DNA of 7,954 nt, from positions 1 through 7,954 of the forward strand of contig JAQTRJ010000081.1 of assembly GCA_028711875.1 (NCBI GenBank), given 5' to 3'. Source of the stretch: a bacterium (GTDB taxonomy: Bacteria > Electryoneota > RPQS01). The notes beneath the pieces are model-generated. The model was not told the DNA's origin and did not search any database. It worked only from the letters and a program-made list of their open reading frames with translations. Below, piece after piece: positions 1-6,016 of this stretch. Both the position numbers and the translations under genes were made by a program. Within the stretch, counting starts at the first letter, position 1. Each line of letters starts with the position of its first letter.

Positions 1-948
1 GCCGGAGACGTGATCCGCACCACGCCGCTCTTGCGTCGCATCCGCAAGGAGCATCCGCGCGCGTGGATTTCGTGGATGACGGAGACGCCTGAAGTTGTTC
101 CGACGCGGACGAACGATCCGATGGGCGCCGACGAAGTGCTGCGCTGGAATACCGACGGCCAGTGGATCGCGCTGGGCACGCCGTGGGACTGGCTGATCGC
201 GCTCGACAAGGACCGCCCGCTGCTCGCGATGGCGGCGCGCTGCCAAGCGAAACAGCGATCGGGCTTCGCGCTGGAGAATGGCCGGGCCGCGGGCTTGGAC
301 GCCGCCGCGCACGCGAAATTTCTCACCGGCATTGACGACCAACTCAACCGCGCGAACACGCTCAGTTATCCGCAGGAAATTTTCCGCATCTGCGGCTACG
401 ACTTCGCGGGCGAGGAATACGTTCTCGATCCGTGTCTCGATCAGCCGCTGCCCGAGAGGATTCCACAGGGCAAACAGCTCGTCGGTCTCAATACCGGCTG
501 CGCGCCGCGCTGGAAGACGCGGCTCTGGCCGGAGCAGCACTGGAAGGAACTGGCGTGGCAGCTGCGCGACGCGGGCTACGGCGTGCTCCTGCTCGGCGGT
601 CCGGCGGAGCACGAAAAAAACGAGCGCATCGCCGGCGCCAGCGGCGCGGCGTATCTCGGACACTTTCCGCTGCGCCAGTTCATCCGGCTGATCGGCGAAA
701 TAGACGTGATGGTCACGGCGGTGACGATGGCGATGCACTTGGCGATCGGTTTGCACAAGCGGCTGGTGCTTTTCAACAACATTTTCAATCCGCGCGAATT
801 CGAGTTGTATGGACGGGGAGAAATTCTCGAACCCGATCCGCCCTGCGAATGCACGTTCGTCAGCGAATGCGACAAACTCTGCATGGATCGCATTGCTCCC
901 GGGCGGGTGCTCGACGCGGTGAAGCGGCAGGCGGTGCCGTCAAAATGA
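1..948 (+). CDS. Glycosyltransferase family 9 (heptosyltransferase-like), 5'-truncated
   Basis: Probable GT-B glycosyltransferase of family GT9, the family of ADP-heptose:LPS heptosyltransferases, acting on a surface glycan at the cytoplasmic face of the inner membrane. The frame is open from base 1 and begins AGDVIRTTPLLRRI, the conserved GT9 N-terminal loop, so only a few residues are missing and the GTG at position 10 is the Val of this motif, not a start. The C-terminal donor half begins near visible residue 160 with VGLNTGCAPRWKTRLWP, followed by VLLLGGPAEHEKN (about 195-207) and VTAVTMAMHLAIGL (about 238-251). The Asp-x-Gly of the usual GT9 'DTG-x-x-H' segment is absent here, although the following His is kept. 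Close to the end is a Cys cluster, C-x-C-x5-C-x3-C (visible residues about 282-294). The stop overlaps the next gene's start (ATGA), which implies translational coupling. The family call is firm; calling it a true heptosyltransferase is not, since the substrate is unknown. Confidence 0.9.
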   Translation, partial: AGDVIRTTPLLRRIRKEHPRAWISWMTETPEVVPTRTNDPMGADEVLRWNTDGQWIALGTPWDWLIALDKDRPLLAMAARCQAKQRSGFALENGRAAGLDAAAHAKFLTGIDDQLNRANTLSYPQEIFRICGYDFAGEEYVLDPCLDQPLPERIPQGKQLVGLNTGCAPRWKTRLWPEQHWKELAWQLRDAGYGVLLLGGPAEHEKNERIAGASGAAYLGHFPLRQFIRLIGEIDVMVTAVTMAMHLAIGLHKRLVLFNNIFNPREFELYGRGEILEPDPPCECTFVSECDKLCMDRIAPGRVLDAVKRQAVPSK

Positions 949-2096
949 AAATCGCGATCGTCGGTCCGGCCTATCCGCTACGCGGCGGAATCGCGCAGTA
1001 TCTGGCCATCCTCTATGATAAGTTACGCGCGGCGGGTCATGAGGTGCGCTTCGTGTCGTTCACCAGGCAGTTTCCCGAGTGGCTGTTTCCCGGCAAGACG
1101 CAGATGGAGAGCAGCCGCGACGTGATAGAAGTACAGCCAGTCGCGCGTTTCGCGCCGCTCGAGCCGGCGAGTTGGCGGAGAACCTCCCGCGAGATCGCCG
1201 CCTTCGATCCCGAACTCGTGATTTTCAAATGGTGGATGCCGTTTTTCGGCTTGGGTTATTGGGCGGTGCAGCGATGGCTTCGCAAGCATACCCGCGCCCG
1301 CGTTTTGTATATCGTGGACAACGTGATTCCGCACGAGCGGCGGTTGGGAGATCGCGCCTTGACAATGCTTGCGTTTTCGCAGACGGATTTTTTTGTCGCC
1401 CAAAGCCGCGCCGTCGAGCGCGACCTGTTTTCGTGGTTTCCGAACCTGCCCACGGAGTGTGCGGCGTTTTCCGCGCACCCGATCTACGACTGCTATCCCG
1501 AGTTCGCGGGGACGATGCCGGAGGCGCGGGCGGCGCTTGGCTTGCCGCGCGAGGGGAAACTGATTCTCTTTTTCGGTTTTGTGCGGCGCTACAAGGGTCT
1601 CGATCTGCTCCTGCAAGCGCTGCCGAAAATGCGGGCGATACTTCCCGACTTGCGGCTGGTGGTGGCGGGAGAATTTTACGAGCCTCGCGCAGACTATGAC
1701 ACGCTCATTCACCACCTCGGATTGGAAGAGGCGGTGCATATTCACGATGAATACTGCCCGAACGAAAGAGTCGGCGTGTTTTTTTCCGCTTCGGACGTGG
1801 TGGTTTTGCCCTACCGCAGCGCCACGCAGTCGGGCATTATCCAAATCTGTTACGCGCAGGGTCTGCCGGTGATTACCACAGACGTCGGCGGGCTGTCGGA
1901 AGTCGTAGTCGAGGGTGAAACGGGATTCATCGTGCCGCCGGAGAATCCCGATGCTCTCTGCGAAGCCGTGAGAAAATTTTTCGAAGCTGGCGGGCGAGAC
2001 CAGTTTCGCGAGCAGGTGAAGCGGCACGCCGGCCGTTTCAGTTGGGAAGGCTTGGTCGAGACCATCGAACGATTGGGTGCGAATTCGCCGCGATGA
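945..2096 (+). CDS. Glycosyltransferase, GT-B fold, GT4/COG0438 type
   Basis: A 383-residue retaining-type GT-B glycosyltransferase, the usual size for GT4, probably adding one sugar to a lipid-linked glycan in the cytoplasm. The start ATG at 945 overlaps the previous stop by four bases. The same frame is open further upstream, but that extension reads through the GT9 gene and lacks family features, while MKIAIVGPAYPLRGGIAQYL is a textbook GT4 N-terminus with the Gly-rich donor loop (G14, G15). Other motifs are LILFFGFVRRYKGLDLLLQAL (206-226, with R214 and K217 at the phosphate-binding positions), VVLPYRSATQSGIIQICYAQ (286-305) and GLPVITTDVGGLSEVV (306-321). The canonical E-x7-E pair is not present: by alignment its positions fall on non-acidic residues within SATQSGIIQI. 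That pattern recurs in a recognisable 'YRSATQSG' subgroup, so it need not mean loss of activity. No membrane segment is seen. Donor and acceptor cannot be inferred. Confidence 0.93.
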   Translation: MKIAIVGPAYPLRGGIAQYLAILYDKLRAAGHEVRFVSFTRQFPEWLFPGKTQMESSRDVIEVQPVARFAPLEPASWRRTSREIAAFDPELVIFKWWMPFFGLGYWAVQRWLRKHTRARVLYIVDNVIPHERRLGDRALTMLAFSQTDFFVAQSRAVERDLFSWFPNLPTECAAFSAHPIYDCYPEFAGTMPEARAALGLPREGKLILFFGFVRRYKGLDLLLQALPKMRAILPDLRLVVAGEFYEPRADYDTLIHHLGLEEAVHIHDEYCPNERVGVFFSASDVVVLPYRSATQSGIIQICYAQGLPVITTDVGGLSEVVVEGETGFIVPPENPDALCEAVRKFFEAGGRDQFREQVKRHAGRFSWEGLVETIERLGANSPR

Positions 2097-2120
2097 TCTC
2101 CCTGATCCATTGTAACGAAC

Positions 2121-2126
2121 GAGAAG
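2121..2126 (+). promoter_or_regulatory. Putative ribosome binding site for the methyltransferase gene
   Basis: The purine run GAGAAG lies four bases before the GTG at 2131 (seven from its GAG core). It supports this start together with an in-frame TAA at 2113-2115 and no other in-frame start codon between the two. The match to the anti-Shine-Dalgarno is only partial. Confidence 0.45.
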
Positions 2127-2130
2127 TGTT

Positions 2131-2982
2131 GTGAGTCCTGAAGCCGCCAATCTTCACGAAGAAGCCATTGACTACGATCCGCTGAAATCCGTGCTCGGGC
2201 GGATCGTTGCCCGCAGCGTGACGCTGCGGAAACTGTTTTATCTCGCATTGGGCGTGTTGTTTCTGCGGCAGTGGCACGTGCGCGCCGAACTTGCGCGGAT
2301 CGTCCGCGCCCGTCGCGCACACATCCGGGGAATCCTCGACGCGGGCGCGGGCTACGGGCAGTACAGCTATCTGCTGGCGAAGTTGTTTCCCGAAGCGAAA
2401 ATTCTGGCGGTGGACGTGAAGGAGGAGCAGATCGAAGACGGCCGCTGGTTCAGCGAGAAGGTGGGACAAAATAATGTGGAGTACACGCTCGGCGATCTGA
2501 CGCAGTTCCGGAGCGAAAATTTCGCCGACCTCGCCGTGTCCGTGGACGTGATGGAGCACATCGAAGACGACGAAGCGGTGTTCCGCAACGTGTTCGCGAC
2601 GCTGCGAACGGGCGGCCAGTTTCTGATCGCCACGCCGTCCGCCGAGAAGGAAACCGTGCCCGGCGAGGAGTTTCACAGCGTGATCGGCGAGCACGTGCGC
2701 ACCGGCTACACCGAGCACGAGTTCCGCGCGAAGATTACGCGAGCCGGTTTTGTCGTAGAGAAACTGCGGCGCACTTACACGCCGGTTTGGGGAACGCTTG
2801 CCTGGTACATCCTGCAGCGGATTCCGGTGCGGCTGCTGACGATTTCGAAGCTGATTGTCGTGATCGTCGTGCCGTGGATGATCGTGCTTTATCCCGTGGC
2901 CGCGCTGTGCATGGCGTTTGATTTACTGAATAGCACGAGCGCGCGCGGCGGTGGCTGGCTGATGGTCGCGCGCAAACCGTAG
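2131..2982 (+). CDS. Class I SAM-dependent methyltransferase with C-terminal hydrophobic segment
   Basis: A 283-residue protein with a Rossmann-type methyltransferase core (methyltransferase 11/UbiE-like). Motif I is ILDAGAGYGQYSYLLA (68-83) for SAM binding. The acidic end of strand 2 is D95 in AVDVKEEQIE, GDL is at 121-123, and the motif 4 region is DVMEHIEDDEAVF (139-151), followed by LRTGGQFLIATPS (158-170). After the core come a basic stretch and a strongly hydrophobic segment at about 240-265 that could be one membrane helix or a hairpin. A shorter hydrophobic stretch (about 34-46) precedes the core. This suggests a membrane-associated enzyme acting on a lipid-linked substrate, but that is inference. 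It starts with GTG, 34 nt after the glycosyltransferase stop, so it is probably in the same operon and may methylate a sugar or terminate a glycan chain. The acceptor is unknown, and a lipid or quinone substrate cannot be excluded. Confidence 0.88.
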   Translation: MSPEAANLHEEAIDYDPLKSVLGRIVARSVTLRKLFYLALGVLFLRQWHVRAELARIVRARRAHIRGILDAGAGYGQYSYLLAKLFPEAKILAVDVKEEQIEDGRWFSEKVGQNNVEYTLGDLTQFRSENFADLAVSVDVMEHIEDDEAVFRNVFATLRTGGQFLIATPSAEKETVPGEEFHSVIGEHVRTGYTEHEFRAKITRAGFVVEKLRRTYTPVWGTLAWYILQRIPVRLLTISKLIVVIVVPWMIVLYPVAALCMAFDLLNSTSARGGGWLMVARKP

Positions 2983-2991
2983 CGATTCTTC

Positions 2992-3023
2992 CGCCATTGC
3001 CGGTCAGGAGACCGACAACGGCG
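2992..3023 (+). other. Long imperfect stem-loop directly after the methyltransferase gene
   Basis: Bases 2992-3005 can pair with 3010-3023 at 12 of 14 positions (mismatches 2996/3019 and 3000/3015) around the four-base loop AGGA. It begins ten bases after the stop codon and has no T-run behind it, so by itself it is not a typical intrinsic terminator. It may be a 3'-end protecting structure or part of a tandem terminator with the hairpin at 3042-3068. Confidence 0.6.
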
Positions 3024-3035
3024 AGGAATTAGAAC

Positions 3036-3076
3036 AAAGAAAGGCCGCAGGGCACTCGCCCGCGGCCTGTTTCTTT
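3036..3076 (+). terminator. Rho-independent terminator, probably bidirectional
   Basis: A GC-rich stem pairs 3042-3048 with 3062-3068 and 3050-3053 with 3058-3061, with A3049 bulged and the tetraloop ACTC. On the plus strand GTTTCTTT follows (3069-3076). The left flank AAAGAAA (3036-3042) supplies the same T-rich tail on the minus strand. It lies 60 nt after the methyltransferase stop and is the likely end of the glycan operon. Because it works in either direction it could also stop minus-strand transcripts that pass the weaker hairpin at 3362-3389. Confidence 0.85.
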
Positions 3077-3190
3077 ATGGATAATTCCCAGGACCAGGAC
3101 ACTGTCTTGTAGCGTCGCATAAGTGCTTGTACTTTCGTCTGCGTTTTTTGAGCGACAAGACAAAAACAAGACATTTACGGCGGGTTTCCT

Positions 3191-3223
3191 GTGGATTCCC
3201 GCACCTCAGGTGCGCGAATTCAC
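3191..3223. repeat. 33-bp imperfect palindrome
   Basis: The palindrome is centred on C3207. The inner arms CGCACCT (3200-3206) and AGGTGCG (3208-3214) are perfect. Pairing continues outward to 3191/3223 with mismatches at 3199/3215 and 3194/3220, giving 14 matched of 16 positions. The one-base centre fits a dimeric protein-binding site better than an RNA hairpin, though a stem with a three-base loop is also possible. The function is unknown. Confidence 0.6.
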
Positions 3224-3322
3224 CAGTGAAGATTCCTGCGGAAAAGGCTGGGGCGAAGCTTTGTCTCGTATCGGTTGCGACATGCCAAGAAAGGCTGATT
3301 AGACCACACTTGGCTACCGAGA

Positions 3323-3341
3323 CTGTCGAAGAATCGGACAG
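3323..3341 (+). other. Small stem-loop
   Basis: CTGTCGA (3323-3329) pairs with TCG plus ACAG (3334-3336, 3338-3341), with G3337 bulged and the loop AGAA. It is short and could occur by chance. It is listed because it lies in the inverted-repeat-rich intergenic segment, 20 nt before the hairpin that ends the minus-strand genes. Confidence 0.35.
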
Positions 3342-3361
3342 GTGCAAGTGATCTTGACGAG

Positions 3362-3389
3362 ACAGGCTCCCCATTGCTGAGGAGCCTGT
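3362..3389 (-). terminator. Putative terminator hairpin for the minus-strand FG-GAP genes
   Basis: The perfect nine-base-pair stem ACAGGCTCC/GGAGCCTGT (3362-3370 with 3381-3389) encloses a ten-base loop. It sits 24 nt past the stop of the 846-residue FG-GAP protein, where a terminator would be expected. On the minus strand the stem is followed by CTCGTCAAG rather than a T-run, so it may be a weak terminator or one that needs Rho or the downstream bidirectional hairpin. Confidence 0.55.
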
Positions 3390-3413
3390 TCTGTGATTCG
3401 ATGTTGATCCGTA

Positions 3414-5954
3414 CTATTTCAGGAGCACCATCTTTCTCTGCGCGACAAAGCCTGCCGTCTCCATGTGCAGCATGTACAATCCGGAAGGCAGTGCCGACGC
3501 ATCAAAGGCGATTCGATGATGACCCTGTAACATGCTCCCACTTACCAGCGTCGCCACCGTCTGCCCCTGCACGTTGAAAACCCGAATATACACGAGACCA
3601 GTTTCCTTCAGCACATATTCAATCTCGGTCACGGCATTGAATGGATTCGGGTAGTTCTGATACAACGCATAGTCAGTAATGGCTGTTGGCGCGGACAACG
3701 GTGTTGCGCTCACGGTTTGCAACTCTCTCTGTGTTCCATTGATGGCAACCGACACCAGCGTATAGCGGTAGGTCGTCCCGTTGATTACCTCCGTGTCGGT
3801 CCAAGTGTAGCGCGTTTCCGTACTCGCGTTTCCCGCGCCAGGCACGTGAACCAAGAGACTTCCATTGCGTACGATGTCAAAGTGATCGTTCTGAATTTCG
3901 GAAGCCGTCGTCCAGTTGAGGGTAATCGCACCATCGCCGGCCGTGGCGACGCAACTAACCAGTTCCACTGAGAGTTGTGCGTCGTGCATGATATAGTCTT
4001 CTACTTCACCGACCGAGTCCGCCGCGAATGTCCCGCAAGTCATGGTGGGACAAGCTCCGTTATCCATCAGACCAAAGCCCTCCGAACCCACGGCAGAGCT
4101 GGTGAGTCGGAAGCGGAAGATGCCGTCATAGCGGGGATGCCCTAACGTACTGTCACCCGGATCGAGGAGCGAAAACTCCTGTTCGCCGGGAACCACCGGC
4201 TGATTCTGAATAATCCATTCGGGAGCCGTGCCCTCACATAGAACGTCGCAGAAGTTGCCGTTTAGATTGCCGTCCTTCCAGGCATTGAGAAAGAGTTGTC
4301 CACCAAGACTCGCATACCGTGCATACTCGGGGCCTTCGGTCACGGTCACGATCACCATCTTTTCTTCCCCAGAGCATGGCATCCACGGCAATTCGACAAA
4401 GACAACTCCATCATCACCGGTATCGAGATCCAGCGCGTTCGGCGCCGCCTCACTGGTGATATTTTCACCAAGCCATGCCACTCCTGAAAGACCGTGTGCG
4501 GGATTGTTCACCAGCGTGGGATAATCGCACGTTGCCAAGTCACCCATGTCCACTTCAGCGTAGGGAAAAGAGCAGTTCAGGCGCGTGCCTTCATCGGGAT
4601 CGGACAGCGGCCCATCACCGGCTCCATTATACGCTTTCACGTCGTAGCTATATGTTCCCGGCGCGCAGATGTCTGTGAACATTGTGACATTTGGATCCGT
4701 CGTGCCGACCTCGACGGCGTCCCGATAGACCTTATAGCTAGTCTCGTCAGCAACATCATCCCAAGTTATCATAACGCCATCACACAGATCCTCCGATGCC
4801 GACACCCCGGTCACTTGCGCCGAGGGCATAGCAGACAGCAGAACGGAGATGCTGTTGCCATCGCGATTTGTCATCGCAAGATCGGGCAAACCGTCAGAAT
4901 TGAAATCGCCGCTGATGATCGAGGTGATGTACGACGAGACTCCGCTTACATACCAGTCACTGGTGGGAAACGTTCCGTTGCCCGCACCAAGTAAAATCAC
5001 GATGTTCCCACCGCTGCCCCCTTCGCACACCGCAACGTCAAGATGGTTGTCTTGGTCGAAATCCGCGACCGCGACACCCATTGGATTGGAAACCGCCGAT
5101 ATATTGGTCGGGGATCCGAACGATCCGGTTCCGGTTCCCAACAGAATAGAAACGTTTGAGCTGCCGCGGTTGGCCGTGACAATGTCAGTGTAGCCATCTT
5201 GGTTGAAATCACCGCAGGCGACCGCGCAGGGATTGCTCCCGACATCGTAGTCCACACGGTTGCCGAAGAACATGTTCCCTTGCCCGAGGAGAATGCTCAC
5301 CGTGTTGCCGGAATAATTCACCACGGCTAGATCCTGATTATTGTCTCCGTTGAAAAGACCTGAGCAGATGGCCCATGGACCATTGAAGCCGGACTTGGTA
5401 TCGCGATCGCTGAAACCGCCGCTGCCGTTTCCCTGAAAGGTTTGCACTAAGTTCCAAGTGCGATCCGTGACGGCAAAGTCGAGTTGGCTGTTGTTATCGA
5501 AGTCGCTCACCGCGATCGCCATGGGCCCCATGAAGTAACCGCCGCCGCCAAAAAGATCGGTGGGCGCACCGAATCCACCGGAGCCTGTCGCCAGCCAAAC
5601 GCGGATATCACGAGTCCCCTGTCGGGGGATAACGATATCCGTGTAGCCGTCTGTGTTGAAGTCACCGGTCGCAATGTGCTCAGGATACGACCCTGCGCAC
5701 GATAAGGTCGCAGCGCTTCCGAAGTTCCCGCCTCCGGTTCCGAGCAGCACTCCGACAAACGCATTGGTGCCGTCGTTGTATCCCACGGCTGCAAGATCAA
5801 GGTAAGAGTCCGCGTTGAAATGACCCACTGCGATATCCCACGGCGAGGTTCCGCCCACGGGATAAGTGTGCGGTGCCTGAAAGAGCGGTTGTGCATAAGC
5901 CGCACCCGCCACCAATCCGGCAACGATCCACAGACAGATCAAGATCCTTTTCAT
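3414..5954 (-). CDS. Secreted FG-GAP/VCBS, FN3 and GEVED protein with T9SS type A sorting domain
   Basis: Complete 846-residue extracellular protein. A Sec signal peptide has K2, R3, a hydrophobic core at 4-18 and an AYA|Q cleavage site after residue 21. Seven FG-GAP/VCBS repeats follow, with Asp-rich metal-binding loops near 45, 98, 151, 200, 249, 298 and 350 (type DFNQDGYTDIV); seven fits one closed seven-bladed beta-propeller of the integrin-alpha kind. Next come an FN3 domain (about 378-458), a GEVED-type module (about 466-656, with DTGDDGVVF at 511-519 and closing GEVEDYIM at 649-656), a second FN3-like domain (about 660-752) and the T9SS type A sorting domain (about 763-846). The last starts YQNYPNPFNAVTEIEY and ends with basic QRKMVLLK. 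Known biology of such domains implies export by Sec, then T9SS, with the C-terminus removed and the protein released or anchored at the surface. The start at 5954 is supported by the signal peptide. The binding partner is unknown, and no catalytic domain is seen. Confidence 0.93.
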   Translation of the reverse strand: MKRILICLWIVAGLVAGAAYAQPLFQAPHTYPVGGTSPWDIAVGHFNADSYLDLAAVGYNDGTNAFVGVLLGTGGGNFGSAATLSCAGSYPEHIATGDFNTDGYTDIVIPRQGTRDIRVWLATGSGGFGAPTDLFGGGGYFMGPMAIAVSDFDNNSQLDFAVTDRTWNLVQTFQGNGSGGFSDRDTKSGFNGPWAICSGLFNGDNNQDLAVVNYSGNTVSILLGQGNMFFGNRVDYDVGSNPCAVACGDFNQDGYTDIVTANRGSSNVSILLGTGTGSFGSPTNISAVSNPMGVAVADFDQDNHLDVAVCEGGSGGNIVILLGAGNGTFPTSDWYVSGVSSYITSIISGDFNSDGLPDLAMTNRDGNSISVLLSAMPSAQVTGVSASEDLCDGVMITWDDVADETSYKVYRDAVEVGTTDPNVTMFTDICAPGTYSYDVKAYNGAGDGPLSDPDEGTRLNCSFPYAEVDMGDLATCDYPTLVNNPAHGLSGVAWLGENITSEAAPNALDLDTGDDGVVFVELPWMPCSGEEKMVIVTVTEGPEYARYASLGGQLFLNAWKDGNLNGNFCDVLCEGTAPEWIIQNQPVVPGEQEFSLLDPGDSTLGHPRYDGIFRFRLTSSAVGSEGFGLMDNGACPTMTCGTFAADSVGEVEDYIMHDAQLSVELVSCVATAGDGAITLNWTTASEIQNDHFDIVRNGSLLVHVPGAGNASTETRYTWTDTEVINGTTYRYTLVSVAINGTQRELQTVSATPLSAPTAITDYALYQNYPNPFNAVTEIEYVLKETGLVYIRVFNVQGQTVATLVSGSMLQGHHRIAFDASALPSGLYMLHMETAGFVAQRKMVLLK
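4833..5885 (-). repeat. Seven FG-GAP/VCBS repeat units within the 846-aa protein
   Basis: Seven units of 49-53 residues each carry a D/H-F-[ND]-x-[DN]-x-x-x-D-[LIFV]-[AV] loop followed by a strand ending in ILLGxGxGxF. The spacing between loops is 53, 53, 49, 49, 49 and 52 residues. The units are diverged, with several loops lacking the Gly (SYLDLA, NSQLDFA, NNQDLA). This suggests an old array rather than a recent expansion. Confidence 0.88.
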
Positions 5955-6016
5955 GGCATCTCACTTTCTCTGATTTCGTTTTCGTTCGTCAGATTATTTT
6001 TATTCTTCACGCTGTT
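5955..6016 (-). promoter_or_regulatory. 62-nt spacer between the two FG-GAP genes, with weak ribosome binding site
   Basis: On the minus strand the spacer is AT-rich in its first half (AATAAAAATAAT) and ends with the purine-rich AGAGAAAGTGAG, whose GTGAG (5960-5964) lies five bases before the ATG at 5954. It holds no hairpin, so transcription from the upstream gene probably continues. The AT-rich stretch could also hold promoter elements, but I see no clear -35/-10 pair. Confidence 0.4.

Larger units (their letters stand above)
3077..3361. other. Gene-free convergent intergenic segment with inverted repeats
   Basis: No convincing gene is visible in about 285 nt. Short open frames exist on both strands (74 codons plus, 99 codons minus) but lack recognisable motifs. 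The segment contains TGTCTTGT at 3103-3110, with its exact reverse complement present twice (3155-3162 and 3166-3173). It also holds the palindrome at 3191-3223, the inverted repeat TTCAC-CA-GTGAA at 3219-3230 and a small hairpin at 3323-3341. It lies between two terminator-like hairpins. I see no tRNA-like cloverleaf, no CRISPR and no transposase. Confidence 0.6.

Noticed and set aside
432..944. Upstream in-frame extension of the GT4-type gene, which would give a 554-residue protein
   Set aside because: The extension overlaps the GT9 gene in another frame, is low-complexity Ala/Arg-rich, and precedes a canonical GT4 N-terminus at the ATG at 945.
1023..2150. Long open frame of 375 codons on the minus strand, opposite the GT4-type gene
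   Set aside because: It lies wholly opposite a well-supported gene, has no recognisable domain, and is rich in Arg and His as expected for the antisense of GC-rich coding DNA.
2038..2718. Open frame of 226 codons on the minus strand, opposite the methyltransferase
   Set aside because: It is antisense to a clear SAM-binding gene and shows no motif.
3127..3351. Open frame of 74 codons on the plus strand in the intergenic region
   Set aside because: It has a TTG start without a ribosome binding site, follows a terminator, and shows no motif.
3075..3374. Open frame of 99 codons on the minus strand in the intergenic region
   Set aside because: Its ATG lies in the loop of the terminator-like hairpin, there is no ribosome binding site, and the product has no recognisable motif. 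It stays as an unproven possibility only.
5931..5954. Lipoprotein signal because of Cys at residue 7
   Set aside because: The Cys is too near the N-terminus to follow a hydrophobic region, and an AYA|Q signal peptidase I site follows at residue 21.
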